A DNA stretch of 56,918 nt from Bacteroidales bacterium (GTDB lineage: Bacteria > Bacteroidota > Bacteroidia > Bacteroidales > UBA932): assembly GCA_017546585.1 (NCBI GenBank), contig JAFYWC010000024.1, forward strand, positions 1 through 56,918, given 5' to 3'. Below are positions 17,097 through 25,260 of the stretch, piece by piece (position 1 is the first letter of the stretch; the number at the start of each line of letters is the position of its first letter). The notes beneath the pieces are model-generated. The model was not told the origin of the DNA, ran no database searches, and saw only the letters and a program-made list of their open reading frames with translations. The translations under genes were made by a program, and so were the position numbers.

Positions 17097-17426
17097 ATGA
17101 ACGATATTCCAAAGTGCCCGAAATGTGGCAGCGAATACACTTATTTTGACGGTTCTCTCTATGTCTGCCCAGACTGCTCGTACGAGTTCCACTCTGCAGA
17201 AGAGACAGTTGAGGCTGATGATGTAGCAAGAGACAGCAACGGAGCAGAGCTCTTTGATGGCGACGCAGTGACAGTCATCAAAGACCTTAAGGTAAAAGGC
17301 TCGTCAATGGTCATCAAGCGTGGAACCAAGGTCAAGAGCATCCGCTTGACCGAGAACCCGGAAGAAGTCGACTGTAAGATTGACGGCAGCAGCATTGTCC
17401 TCAAGACCTGCTTCCTCAAGAAGTAA
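17097..17426 (+). CDS. yjdM: PhnA/YjdM-family zinc-ribbon protein
   Basis: 109 aa from the ATG at 17097 (MNDIPKCPKCGSEYTYFDG). An N-terminal zinc ribbon is formed by CPKC and CPDC, 19 residues apart, followed by the conserved C-terminal domain DGDAVTVIKDLKVKGSSMVIKRGTKVKSIRLTENPEEVDCKIDG. The family was once called alkylphosphonate uptake protein PhnA, but no phosphonate genes are nearby and the actual function is not known. It follows pepD by 13 bases and is the last gene before a terminator. Confidence 0.92.
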   Translation: MNDIPKCPKCGSEYTYFDGSLYVCPDCSYEFHSAEETVEADDVARDSNGAELFDGDAVTVIKDLKVKGSSMVIKRGTKVKSIRLTENPEEVDCKIDGSSIVLKTCFLKK

Positions 17427-17431
17427 ACACA

Positions 17432-17467
17432 AAGGAGATGTCCATCACCGGACATCTCCTTACTTTT
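17432..17467. terminator. Terminator between convergent yjdM and cysteine desulfidase genes
   Basis: A perfect 12-bp stem, AAGGAGATGTCC at 17432-17443 and GGACATCTCCTT at 17450-17461, with a 6-base loop, is followed by ACTTTTT on the plus strand. It sits five bases after the yjdM stop and 20 bases from the converging gene, so it may serve both; the T-run is better on the plus strand. Confidence 0.85.
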
Positions 17468-17486
17468 TATGTATGCTGGTCTGGGA

Positions 17487-18809
17487 TTATTTGCAGACCA
17501 TAATGTCGAGAATCATATCGTCGGTATGCTGCATACCGACTGAACCGATTCTTCCGAGGTTCTGGATGGTCTTCTCGATATCCTTCTCGATGATTCCGTC
17601 GTGCTCCGAGATGCACATTCCCTCTCTTGCGAGGACTGCAGACTGGAGGGCGCTGGATACTCCTGATGCGACCTTCATTGCGCATCCGACCTTTGCACCG
17701 TCACAGACCATACCTGTGATGTTTCCGATCATATTCTTGATCGCCGAGCATACCTGGGTGTAGTCTCCGCCGCGGAGGTAAACGAGTCCGCAGGAAGAAC
17801 CTGTTGAAGCGATCACGCAGCCGCAGAGAGCAGAGAGCTTGCCGAGGTAGCCCTTGATGTGGATGGCAACAAGGTGGCTGAGCACGAGAGCACGTGCCAG
17901 TTGCTCGTCGGTAGTCTGGTACTTGAGTGAATATGCGATTACAGGCATAGTGACTGTGATACCCTGGTTTCCGCTTCCTGAGTTGCTCATTGCAGCCAAG
18001 GTGCATCCTGCCATACGGGCATCTGATGCAGCTGCTGTGAGAGCCATAGCGTAGCTGAGGAAATCGCTGCCGAACACCTCCTTGTTGGCGGAAGCGCAGA
18101 TTGCCTGGCCGACTCTGAGACCGTAGTTGCCTCTGAGTCCTTCCTCTGCAAGAGCCATATTCAAGGTTCTTGACTCAAGGATGAATTCGATGTCCTCATA
18201 TGCAACTGTGCTGGCGAATTCAAAGATCTCCTTCACTGTGAGGTGATAGTCCAGAGTTGTCTTTGAAGGGGCTGCCGCCTCTTCGCATTTCATTGCCGAA
18301 GTGAGAACTTCCTCGCAGAATCTTGTCTCGACGATATTGTCGTGGTCGTTCTCGATCACTGCTGAAGCTGTGTTGCCGCAACCGTCAGTAACGATGGCCT
18401 TTACATAGAGTTTGAGACTGGTCTCTGCAAGAGCCACGGTTACGATGTTCTCTTCAACCATCTCTTTTGAGCGTGCGATCGCCTTGTCATCAAGATCGTG
18501 AAGCACTTCGAGACCGTACTTCGACTTTCCGCATACGGCTCCCAAAGCGGAAGCGATATGAAGACCCACCATACCCGTGCCAGGTATGCCGACTCCCATT
18601 CCGTTCTTGAGGATGTTTCCGCTCACCTCCACACGCACTTTGTATGAAGGGGAGAATCTCCAGCCTGAATCAGCCGAGCCGCATTTGTCTTCGATGATCT
18701 CCATCGCCTTGGCAACAGCAAGTGCCACTGCGATCGGTTCTGTGCAGCCTAAGGCTGGCTTAACTTCCTTCTTGATCAGTTCGATGATCTCTGATTCCCT
18801 TGGTGTCAT
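17487..18809 (-). CDS. L-cysteine desulfidase family protein (CyuA/UPF0597, serine dehydratase alpha-like)
   Basis: 440 aa, the usual length of UPF0597/CyuA. Cysteines that could ligate a [4Fe-4S] cluster are present: GCTEP (C22), and CDGAKVGC near residue 350, plus CGCV and SSCGL in between. The SNSGSGNQGITVTMP loop is the family's substrate-binding signature. CyuA-type enzymes break L-cysteine into pyruvate, ammonia and sulfide under anaerobic conditions, which fits an anaerobic amino-acid user. No cyuR regulator or cyuP transporter is adjacent. The start overlaps the preceding stop by four bases (ATGA), so it is the last gene of the minus-strand operon. Confidence 0.88.
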   Translation of the reverse strand: MTPRESEIIELIKKEVKPALGCTEPIAVALAVAKAMEIIEDKCGSADSGWRFSPSYKVRVEVSGNILKNGMGVGIPGTGMVGLHIASALGAVCGKSKYGLEVLHDLDDKAIARSKEMVEENIVTVALAETSLKLYVKAIVTDGCGNTASAVIENDHDNIVETRFCEEVLTSAMKCEEAAAPSKTTLDYHLTVKEIFEFASTVAYEDIEFILESRTLNMALAEEGLRGNYGLRVGQAICASANKEVFGSDFLSYAMALTAAASDARMAGCTLAAMSNSGSGNQGITVTMPVIAYSLKYQTTDEQLARALVLSHLVAIHIKGYLGKLSALCGCVIASTGSSCGLVYLRGGDYTQVCSAIKNMIGNITGMVCDGAKVGCAMKVASGVSSALQSAVLAREGMCISEHDGIIEKDIEKTIQNLGRIGSVGMQHTDDMILDIMVCK

Positions 18810-21800
18810 TTCTTGAAATATTGGAGGGTGATTGATATAATCTTGTCAAGGTCTTCGTCATTGACGAATGTCTCGATAGGGAAGCCGACGCAGACGGTTC
18901 TGTAGCCGTTTCCCTGGTATGCGACAGCTGCTGCGATGCCCGTGTCGCTGTATCTCATTATTGTCTTTGCTGCTTTTCCGGCAGGAGCGATTCCGTCAGG
19001 ACACTCCACGCAGTAGCTTTCGCTGTTGAGGCTGTTGTGGAATGAACCTGCTGCAGCATCCTCCGTGCCCACATTCTCGCAGAATTCATATTCCACCTCT
19101 GCACTGCGGCCCGCATAGCTTCGGATCCATTTGTAACCGAGGACTTCCTTGGCGAACTTCTGGCTGGTTGTCCTGTAGGTCTTGTCGACCTCGTAAGGAT
19201 AGATCTGATCCCAGATGTCGGTGCCGATATACGCTCCGCTCACAAGCACATTTCCGCCTTCGGCAGTGAAGCTTCTGAGAGCGTTCTGCATCTCATATGG
19301 GAAGACGGAGAATCTTGTTCCTGTAGAGTCGTTGCCGGTCACTGTGGTCACCTGCTTACCGCAGATGAGGTCTGCCGTCCAGGCTGACTGTCTGAAGAGC
19401 GAGTCGCTGCAGAATGTCTCGTTGCTGCACGAACAGAAAGGATGGCCTGCCTTGAGGATAGCCTTTCCGTGTGCATATGCATAGTCGAATGTATTGCCAG
19501 GAACCTTTTTGCCTGCGTAGTCGTCATAAGAACCGCCGAAGCCCGGGTTGGCGTTGGAGATCCATTCCATATTGCGGCGGAACTGATACATATCGCCGAT
19601 GAATGTAATGTCTTTTCCGTCTGCGACTCCGCTGTCGGTCTTGCCGTCGAATCCTGCGTATGAAGGGGTGTCGATGTATGCCGGTCCGCTGATTCTGTCG
19701 AAGTTGTTCACTACAAGGACTGCCTTGTCTGCGCATCCGTTCTCAGGGAGTCCGATGCTGACAGTCTCAGACGGGAAACTCTTTCCTCCGTCGTTGTATG
19801 CCACGATCCTGTAGCTCTTGATTTCGCCTGGAGTCAAAGGAAGTTCAATCGAATATGCTGCACCGTCCTTCTTGAAGTCTGTGATTACGTGGCCTGTGTC
19901 GAAGGCTCCGTCCTCTGTTCTTGTGTAAAGGATGAATCCCTTTGCGTCAGCAGTCGGTTCGATGATGTCCTTCTGCGCCTCCCAACTGAGGATAGCCTTT
20001 CCGGCCTCTCCGAATCTGATGCCGATGGACTTCACAGGCAATGGCTGCACTACATAAGGAACTCCGTATCTGCGGCTTAGATATTTGAGCATACCCTTGT
20101 AGATCGACCTGCTGACAGAGAATCTGAACTCCGGATCAAGTCCGTATTTCATATCTGCGAAGTTCTGGTGAGAGAGGAGTTCAAGGAGCATAGAAGGGCA
20201 GGAAGGAGTGCGTGACTCTCTGTAGCCTCTGTCCCATACTGCTCTTCTGTTCCATTCAGGATTCCAGTCCTCCTGGATGTCGTGTACGATCTGGCTCTGT
20301 ACGATGTCTGCGAACTCTCTGCTGGTCATTCTGCTCTCACCTCCAGGAAGCCTGTCCTTGTTCTCTGACTTGAGAGTGTAGATCGCGAGTGTGCCGATGA
20401 TTGCGTCATCAGGAGTTACACCAGCGTCTGTGTGGAAACCCATTGAAAGATCCACAGGTACACCTTTGCCTTCGGTCTTAGGGTTCATATATGAGCCGCC
20501 GCTGATCCAGTTCACCCAGTCTCCGCGTGACATATAGTCATCCTTGTAATCGTCTTCCAGTTCGTTAGGGCTATACACGGATTTGTCCACTCCTGCCCAC
20601 TGGAGCCAATATCTTGCGCCTTCCACCGAACGTGCTGCACCTGATACGGCTGCAGGCTCCTCAGAGCCGTCAACCTTTCTGGCGATGTTGCCCATTCCGC
20701 CTCCGAACTTGACGGCGTCAGCGGTCACCTTGCTGCCTTTTGCGTGCTTGTATCCTTCCGGAGTCCTGTTTGACAACGATACATATCCGTTGCTGCCCTT
20801 GTCGAACTCGAAGGTGCCGAGATATACCCAGAGGCTTCCGCTGATCTTCTGGTTCACGACGAACTCTGTCTGGCCTCCGAGATGATGGACAGTATAATGT
20901 GCTGCAGTTGTGCTCTCCGGGAGCGACTTGTATGAGACGTATACAGCATACTCGCCACGCTCCGGGATATCCGGGCGCCACTCGGCTGTCGCCTCGGCTG
21001 CCTTTGACTCCGATGAGATCTGGGCACATTCTCTTGCTGTACCCATAGTGAACGGATTGTCGTAGCCCTCGTAGTATTCCTTGATGTCAGCGAAACCTGT
21101 TCCTGCACCCTTCCAGTTGCCTTTTTCGGTATACACTGCAGTTCCTCTTCCTCCGAGTGTGGCCTCGTTGTCAGCTATCACTTCGTGGATCTGAGTGTCC
21201 CTTTCACGTGGCAGCATAACGTATGCTCCTGCATTCTCGAGCATCGGTACGAGGTAGGGAAGTACATAACCCTGCGTGTACATATCCTCGACGGTCTGGA
21301 AAAGGCAAGGCCTCTGCCATATCCAGCTTTCTGTGTTGTGTGCGAAATAGAGTCCGTGGCTCTGCCATACGGCGATTGTCCTGCCGTCAAGTCCTTTGGC
21401 GAACTCCGGTTCGCCGAGGCGGGTCACGAAAGACGTCTTGCCCTTCGGGTCAGACGTCTTGTGACGTGACCCCACAGGCGAGCCGCTGAACCCGAGCTTA
21501 GACACCTCAAGCCTTTCTATGCTCACATTGCGTGAGTAGACATTGCCGAGGGTGTATTTGCTGTATTTTTCAGGGAAGAGACTCTTGAGCGTGGTCCTGA
21601 ACCACTTTGAGTCGTCGGTTCTGAACGGGTAGTCTCCGAGAGATTCTGTAAAATAGAAGTCGAGTGTGGTTCCTCGTTTCATTATGCTCTTCAGTCCAAG
21701 CACACCCTTCACTTCAGTACGCTCGATGAGCAATGTGTTCAGGGAGTCGCAGACTTCCTTGAAGTCCTTGACTATCGTGCTCTGTGCGCTGCCGTTGAAC

Positions 21801-21844
21801 GCCAGCGTGAAGAATGCCACAATGATTATTAATGCCTTTTTCAT
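18806..21844 (-). CDS. Secreted amidase_3-like protein with inserted golvesin domain and FN3 ('xanthan lyase' type)
   Basis: 1012 aa with a Sec signal peptide (about 1-21, ending NGSAQ). Residues 155-215 resemble the first half of N-acetylmuramoyl-L-alanine amidase 3 (IAVWQSHG with H163, E187 in TVEDMYTQG, then LPRERDTQ). Residues 465-590 resemble the second half (SMGFHTDAG with H471, PSMLLELLSH with E555). Between them, about 240-390, lies a golvesin C-terminal-like domain (YAVYVSYKSLPES...AHYTVHHLGGQTEFVVNQ). After residue 600 comes an FN3-like module and a C-terminal domain containing FTAEGGNVLVSGAYIGTDIWD, similar to a GATase-like fold. Such proteins are often labelled xanthan lyase by transfer; the visible residues suggest a zinc amidase of peptidoglycan or another substrate instead. 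It is probably periplasmic or exported. Confidence 0.75.
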   Translation of the reverse strand: MKKALIIIVAFFTLAFNGSAQSTIVKDFKEVCDSLNTLLIERTEVKGVLGLKSIMKRGTTLDFYFTESLGDYPFRTDDSKWFRTTLKSLFPEKYSKYTLGNVYSRNVSIERLEVSKLGFSGSPVGSRHKTSDPKGKTSFVTRLGEPEFAKGLDGRTIAVWQSHGLYFAHNTESWIWQRPCLFQTVEDMYTQGYVLPYLVPMLENAGAYVMLPRERDTQIHEVIADNEATLGGRGTAVYTEKGNWKGAGTGFADIKEYYEGYDNPFTMGTARECAQISSESKAAEATAEWRPDIPERGEYAVYVSYKSLPESTTAAHYTVHHLGGQTEFVVNQKISGSLWVYLGTFEFDKGSNGYVSLSNRTPEGYKHAKGSKVTADAVKFGGGMGNIARKVDGSEEPAAVSGAARSVEGARYWLQWAGVDKSVYSPNELEDDYKDDYMSRGDWVNWISGGSYMNPKTEGKGVPVDLSMGFHTDAGVTPDDAIIGTLAIYTLKSENKDRLPGGESRMTSREFADIVQSQIVHDIQEDWNPEWNRRAVWDRGYRESRTPSCPSMLLELLSHQNFADMKYGLDPEFRFSVSRSIYKGMLKYLSRRYGVPYVVQPLPVKSIGIRFGEAGKAILSWEAQKDIIEPTADAKGFILYTRTEDGAFDTGHVITDFKKDGAAYSIELPLTPGEIKSYRIVAYNDGGKSFPSETVSIGLPENGCADKAVLVVNNFDRISGPAYIDTPSYAGFDGKTDSGVADGKDITFIGDMYQFRRNMEWISNANPGFGGSYDDYAGKKVPGNTFDYAYAHGKAILKAGHPFCSCSNETFCSDSLFRQSAWTADLICGKQVTTVTGNDSTGTRFSVFPYEMQNALRSFTAEGGNVLVSGAYIGTDIWDQIYPYEVDKTYRTTSQKFAKEVLGYKWIRSYAGRSAEVEYEFCENVGTEDAAAGSFHNSLNSESYCVECPDGIAPAGKAAKTIMRYSDTGIAAAVAYQGNGYRTVCVGFPIETFVNDEDLDKIISITLQYFKK

Positions 21845-21851
21845 ACGCTGC

Positions 21852-22253
21852 TTATCTTTTTCTCAAGGTATCGATTGTCATAGTGATGAATGCCAGCAGG
21901 GCGCCTGCCGCAAGTCCAAGGGAGTCGGCTGCCATATCCTTCACGTCTTTCGATCTGTATCCGAGCAATCCCTGGATCTCCTCTGTGGCTGCTGCAAGTC
22001 CGAAGCCCACTGCCGCAAAGATGACGATGAGGCTGATTTTTCTCCAGATGCTTGCCTTGCACGGAACGAATGCCAGATATGCGAGGATGACGAAAGGCAG
22101 GAACATAATGAAATGCGCAACCTTGTCGGAAGGAAGGCCGAACCACAATGCAGGCATATCAGGCAACTGCTCGCCCTGGGTGAAGCACAGGTAGAGCACG
22201 GCCGCTATGTAGCAGCAGAACATTATTCGGAATATGTTTTTGACGTTCTTCAT
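21852..22253 (-). CDS. VanZ-like membrane protein
   Basis: 133 aa with about four hydrophobic helices. It carries the VanZ-family pattern: an N-terminal helix, DKVAHFIMFLPF (about 44-55) and ATEEIQGLLGYRSKDVKDMAADSLGLAAG (about 88-116), which matches the family's 'E..Q.....R..d..D...N..G'. VanZ gives low-level teicoplanin resistance in enterococci, but most family members are unrelated to resistance and of unknown role. Its start overlaps the stop of the ABC exporter gene (TAATG) and its stop is seven bases from the amidase-like gene, so it belongs to that envelope-related operon. Confidence 0.85.
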   Translation of the reverse strand: MKNVKNIFRIMFCCYIAAVLYLCFTQGEQLPDMPALWFGLPSDKVAHFIMFLPFVILAYLAFVPCKASIWRKISLIVIFAAVGFGLAAATEEIQGLLGYRSKDVKDMAADSLGLAAGALLAFITMTIDTLRKR

Positions 22254-24085
22254 TACAGGGCCTGCATATCGTTAAGTTTCTTGTAGTATCCGTTGAGCGC
22301 GAGGAGCTCTTCGTGCTTGCCTCGCTCCACGATGTGTCCCTCGTGGAGAACGCAGATCTCGTCCGCATTCTTGATTGTAGACAGACGGTGTGCGATGGCG
22401 ATGGTTGTTCTTGAACCGGTGAGCCTGTCAAGAGCCTCCTGTACGAGTTTCTCCGACTCGGTATCGAGAGCGGACGTGGCCTCGTCAAGGATGAGGACAG
22501 GAGGATTCTTCAGAATTGCACGTGCGATGCTGAGTCTCTGACGCTGACCGCCTGAAAGCTTGGCTCCACGGTCTCCGATGTTGGTCTGGTATCCTTCCTC
22601 CTTCTCCATAATGAACTCGTGTGCATTGGCGATCTTTGCCGCCTCAACTACCTGTTCCATTGTGGCACCTTCCACACCGAAGGCTATGTTGTTGAAGATT
22701 GTGTCGTTGAAGAGAATCGCTTCCTGATTCACGTTGCCGATGAGGCTGCGGAGATCCTTGATTCTGAGGTCGCGGATGTCTGTACCGTCTATAGAGATCT
22801 TTCCGGCGCATACATCGTGGTAGCGAGGGATGAGGTCCACCAGCGTAGACTTGCCGGAACCTGATTGGCCCACCAGTGCGATCATCTTGCCCTTAGGCAC
22901 AGTGAGGTCGATGTCTGTAAGTACCTGTCTTCCGTTAGGATATGAGAATGATACTCCGCTGAACTGGATCTTGTCGTCGAATCCGGTGATTGCCTTTGGT
23001 CCTGCGATTTCCTTGATGTTGTTCTCCGCCTTCATAATCTTGTCGATTCTTTCCATCGAAGCAAGACCCTTAGGAATGTTGTAACCTGCCTTCGAGAACT
23101 CCTTGAGAGGATTCAGCACGCTATAAAGGATGACCATATAGAAGATGAAGGTCGGTGCGTCGATAGGCGAGGCGTCGCTGAGGATCAGCGTGCCGCCGAA
23201 CCAGAGCACGATCATAATCATACAGGTTCCGAGGAACTCGCTGACCGGATGTGCTGAAGCCTGACGGATGGATACGCGGCTTGCGGCGTTCTTGTGCTCG
23301 TTGGATGTGTTGGCGAATCTCTCCTTCATCTTGTCCTCGGCGATGAATGCCTTGATGATGCGGAGTCCGCCCAATGTCTCCTCAAGCTGAGACATTATCT
23401 CGCTCCACTTCGACTGTGCCTCGAGCGACTGTCTCTTGAGCTTCTTTCCTATGGCGCTCATTCCCCAGGCCATAAACGGAACCACAGCCACAGTGAAGAG
23501 AGTCAACTGCCAGCTGGTCGCGATGAGCGTGCCGAAATAGAAGAAGATGAGGATAGGGTTCTTGATGAGCATATCAAGCGAACTGGTGATCGAGTATTCG
23601 ATCTCGTTCACGTCGCCGCTCATTCTTGCGATGATGTCTCCCTTTTTCTGCTGAGAGAAGAATCCGATAGGAAGACTGAGAAGCTTGTTGTATACCTGTG
23701 TCCTGATGTCCCTTACTATACCTGTCCTGAGAGGAACCATAATTGCTGAAGAACCGAAGTAGCAGGATGTCTTGAGCGCGGTCATCGCGATCATAAACAG
23801 TCCGATGATCATAAGGGTCTTAGATCCTCCCCAGGTCTTCATTGCAAGGGTGGCATAGTAGTACATATTGTTCATTACCAGATCTTTGACCGGTGCACCG
23901 CTGTCCCACGGAATGAATTCATACGCCGTGGTGTCCAGACCGAAGAGGATCTGGAGAAGAGGGATGATCAGAGTGAATGAAAATATGTTGAAGATTGCAG
24001 AAAATATGTTGAGCACTACAGCCCAGGCCATATATTTTCTGTAGGGTGCTGCGAATCTTTTGAGTATCTTGAGGAAATCTTTCAT
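22253..24085 (-). CDS. ABC exporter, MsbA-like (permease-ATPase fusion)
   Basis: 610 aa from the ATG at 24085 (MKDFLKILKRF); an upstream ATG at 24109 would add MHIYERQD. The N-terminal about 340 residues hold six membrane helices of the type I exporter fold. The C-terminal ATPase has Walker A GQSGSGKST, signature LSGGQRQR, Walker B VLILDEATSALD and the switch His in AIAHRLSTI. The half-transporter would act as a homodimer and most resembles lipid A or lipid-linked flippases (MsbA) and drug exporters. Its setting beside VanZ-like and amidase-like genes favours envelope lipid export, but this is inference. It lies 45 bases after the M28 gene. Confidence 0.9.
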   Translation of the reverse strand: MKDFLKILKRFAAPYRKYMAWAVVLNIFSAIFNIFSFTLIIPLLQILFGLDTTAYEFIPWDSGAPVKDLVMNNMYYYATLAMKTWGGSKTLMIIGLFMIAMTALKTSCYFGSSAIMVPLRTGIVRDIRTQVYNKLLSLPIGFFSQQKKGDIIARMSGDVNEIEYSITSSLDMLIKNPILIFFYFGTLIATSWQLTLFTVAVVPFMAWGMSAIGKKLKRQSLEAQSKWSEIMSQLEETLGGLRIIKAFIAEDKMKERFANTSNEHKNAASRVSIRQASAHPVSEFLGTCMIMIVLWFGGTLILSDASPIDAPTFIFYMVILYSVLNPLKEFSKAGYNIPKGLASMERIDKIMKAENNIKEIAGPKAITGFDDKIQFSGVSFSYPNGRQVLTDIDLTVPKGKMIALVGQSGSGKSTLVDLIPRYHDVCAGKISIDGTDIRDLRIKDLRSLIGNVNQEAILFNDTIFNNIAFGVEGATMEQVVEAAKIANAHEFIMEKEEGYQTNIGDRGAKLSGGQRQRLSIARAILKNPPVLILDEATSALDTESEKLVQEALDRLTGSRTTIAIAHRLSTIKNADEICVLHEGHIVERGKHEELLALNGYYKKLNDMQAL

Positions 24086-24130
24086 ATCCTGACGTTCATA
24101 AATATGCAAATATAATCATTATTTGCATAT

Positions 24131-25165
24131 CTAGAGCATCTTGTCCAGCCAGTGATATATAAGATATATCCTCTTTCTGAGGATGTCGTAGTCGAGTGTC
24201 TCCGCAGTGTCGCGTGTCTTGTTGGTGTTGAGGGTGATTCCCGATGTGAAGAATACAGACGGAATGCCGTTGTCCACGAAGACTCTCTGGTCTGAAAGAC
24301 GGTAGAACATCTGCGTGAAATTCTTGCTTCCGTAGTATGTCAGGTCGATCTCCATATCGATGGCGTATGCCTTGTTGCAATAGTGAAGAAGGTCTCTCTG
24401 CGATGGCTTGAGAGAGTTGTTCCCGAGCATTATGATGAAGTCCTTTCTTCCTGATTTCAAAGGAGATAGAGTGCTTCCGATCTGGTCGATATTCACCATC
24501 AGCTTCACCTTGTCCTTCGTGATGGTCTTGCCGCTAAGAGGGTCGGTGAGTTCTCCGTTTTCAATCATTTTCCAGAGACCTTTCGAACCGGCCATATCCA
24601 CTTCCTTGCCGTCGAATGCGACAAAGATGATGTTGTGGTCGTAAGTCTTGCCGAACATCTTTGTGGTGGCTACCATCTTTGCGATGTTCAGCAGGGCGAT
24701 TGTTCCGGATGCATTGGCGTCTGCGCCTGGGTAGAACTTGCCGTCAAGCATTCCGATGTGGTCGTAATGCGCTCCTACGATGACATACTTGTCTCTCGGC
24801 ACGTGCTTCGATCCCGGAATCATACCGACGATGTTTCTGCCGAGCGTTCCCTGGTTTGTGTGGAACTTCTTTCCGTAGCTTTCACCGATCTTCATCAGGC
24901 CGACTTTCTCAAACTCGCGGATGAGCCAGAATGCCGCCTCCGAGCCGCCTCTGGTGCCGGTGCCTCTGCCTTCGCAGAGCGGGTCGCAGAGGAAGCCGAG
25001 CTGCTGCTTGAGCTTGCTGGCATAGACTGTGTTCCTTGCAGGCTGGTGCTGCTGGATCATATAGCTTTGTGCGTATGCATCCATATCTGCGGCACCCGAA
25101 AGAATCAGGGCGGCCACAGCTGCTATAAGCAGTTTGATGGATTTTTTTGAACTTTTTGTCTGCAT
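24131..25165 (-). CDS. M28-fold peptidase, probably catalytically impaired
   Basis: 344 aa with a signal peptide (about 1-33, ending DAYAQ). The M28 (leucine aminopeptidase/PSMA-like) fold is clear: GAHYDHIG (H133), GADANASG (D149), FVAFDGKEVDMAGS, MVNIDQIG (D227). In active M28 enzymes the fourth block reads 'EE.gl.GS', the first Glu being the general base; here it is K187-E188. The last zinc ligand, His in 'H(x3)DT', is replaced by asparagine (N315 in NKTRDT). Two of the key residues are thus missing, and I expect loss or change of peptidase activity. It is the first gene of the operon running to the cysteine desulfidase and is divergent from the TPR gene. Confidence 0.8.
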   Translation of the reverse strand: MQTKSSKKSIKLLIAAVAALILSGAADMDAYAQSYMIQQHQPARNTVYASKLKQQLGFLCDPLCEGRGTGTRGGSEAAFWLIREFEKVGLMKIGESYGKKFHTNQGTLGRNIVGMIPGSKHVPRDKYVIVGAHYDHIGMLDGKFYPGADANASGTIALLNIAKMVATTKMFGKTYDHNIIFVAFDGKEVDMAGSKGLWKMIENGELTDPLSGKTITKDKVKLMVNIDQIGSTLSPLKSGRKDFIIMLGNNSLKPSQRDLLHYCNKAYAIDMEIDLTYYGSKNFTQMFYRLSDQRVFVDNGIPSVFFTSGITLNTNKTRDTAETLDYDILRKRIYLIYHWLDKML

Positions 25166-25189
25166 ACGCGCAATAAATGACTATATTTG
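25155..25189 (+). promoter_or_regulatory. Probable promoter of the TPR-HAD-WalJ operon
   Basis: A -7 box TATATTTG at 25182-25189 lies 23 bases after a TTTG at 25155-25158, which overlaps the start of the divergent M28 gene. The spacing is slightly long. A message would begin about 65 bases before the ATG at 25261. Confidence 0.5.
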
Positions 25190-25260
25190 TAAATTGGCTT
25201 TTAAGTTTGGGACGCCAAAAATAGGAAAATTTGAGCAATTAAAGGGAATTTATTTGAGTT

